In this document: positions 63,789-64,000 of the stretch, in pieces
Numbering within the stretch: position 1 is the first letter of the stretch
Layout of the letters: the number at the start of each line of letters is the position of its first letter
From: Geothrix fuzhouensis
Lineage (GTDB): Bacteria > Acidobacteriota > Holophagae > Holophagales > Holophagaceae
DNA length: 64,000 bases
NCBI RefSeq assembly: GCF_024609325.1
Contig: NZ_JANHMQ010000005.1
Coordinates: forward strand, 62,001-126,000
Direction of reading: 5' to 3'
Notes under the pieces: model-generated
What the model was told of the DNA's origin: nothing
The model's input: the letters and a program-made list of their open reading frames with translations, nothing else
Databases searched by the model: none
Position numbers and translations under genes: made by a program

Positions 63789-64000
63789 TCAGATCGGATA
63801 CACCACCCCCGTGCTCTGCTCGGAGTGCCGCCACATCCAGCGCTGGAGACCCCTGTCCTGGGAGAGGGCGTTGGACCGGACTCTCACCGGGGCTCCCTTC
63901 ATCTCCTGGAAGCCCGAGGGCCCGAAGTACTCGCCCCCTGTCACAGAGGCATCCGTGGCGGCCCGCAGCAACGGCTGGGCCCCGCCGAAGGCATCCTGGC
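63789..64000 (-). CDS. Short-chain dehydrogenase, C-terminal part (cut by window end)
   Basis: The visible ~70 residues run off the window's end. They carry QPLLRAATDASVTGGEYF, GPSGFQEMKG and a C-terminus (SEQSTGVVYPI) like those of retinol-dehydrogenase-type SDR oxidoreductases. Catalytic motifs lie outside the window. It ends 16 bp before the MBL-fold start on the same strand, suggesting a three-gene unit. Confidence 0.8.
   Translation of the reverse strand, partial: QDAFGGAQPLLRAATDASVTGGEYFGPSGFQEMKGAPVRVRSNALSQDRGLQRWMWRHSEQSTGVVYPI

Overview
The window is high-GC DNA from a Gram-negative, environmental bacterium. I infer Acidobacteriota, probably class Holophagae (Geothrix-like). The reasons are a hybrid Ser/Thr kinase with TolB-like and TPR parts, a small helix-turn-helix protein ending in a GSVYAY-type wing, large secreted M4, M13 and M16 peptidases, VCBS-repeat lipoproteins, and a protein set that is otherwise ordinary for a heterotroph. 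The taxonomic call is a judgement from protein style, not a database result. I saw no rRNA, tRNA, prophage, transposase or CRISPR array.

Layout. 0-7.2 kb: a small membrane protein, the GTPase der, a secreted thermolysin-like (M4) protease behind an AT-rich promoter island, recN and a small HTH protein. 7.2-9.7 kb: a broken gene remnant, then a cystathionine beta-synthase-like enzyme translationally coupled to an orphan 2-oxoacid dehydrogenase E1-beta subunit. 9.8-16.8 kb: a tight five-gene block that looks like an uncharacterised synthase-dependent polysaccharide export system. It encodes a secreted glycoside hydrolase, a TPR plus beta-barrel protein, a receiver-only response regulator, a membrane HEAT-repeat protein and a processive GT2 synthase. 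The receiver and HEAT reading frames are continuous except for one in-frame TGA.

16.8-27 kb: a methionine region in two units, each behind a SAM-I riboswitch. Unit 1 is an Hcy-domain/MTHFR fusion, a 2Fe-2S ferredoxin and metH. Every gap after its genes carries a different long hairpin built from short tandem repeats. Unit 2 is metY, metA (predicted acetyl type) and aspartokinase. Together they cover aspartate activation, homoserine acetylation, direct sulfhydrylation to homocysteine, and remethylation with its folate supply. 27-45.6 kb: mixed housekeeping and envelope genes, including LysM/BON, M13 and M16 peptidases, a Ser/Thr kinase, an isochorismatase-like hydrolase, a VCBS lipoprotein, a UDG-family protein, an RluA-type pseudouridine synthase with a 129-bp repeat tail, pterin dehydratase, a FabG-like SDR and folD.

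45.6-64 kb: the rimP-nusA-infB operon behind tandem hairpins and an attenuator-like terminator; hppD with a decayed duplicate of its 3' end; guaC; a pseudopilin; hflX; a LolC/LolD-type ABC pair; ruvX; an MGMT-type protein; a putative HExxH peptidase; and, on the minus strand at the right edge, an SDR (cut by the window end), a metallo-beta-lactamase-fold hydrolase and a Rossmann-fold NAD(P)-binding protein. Antisense ORFs are abundant because of the high GC and were not annotated.
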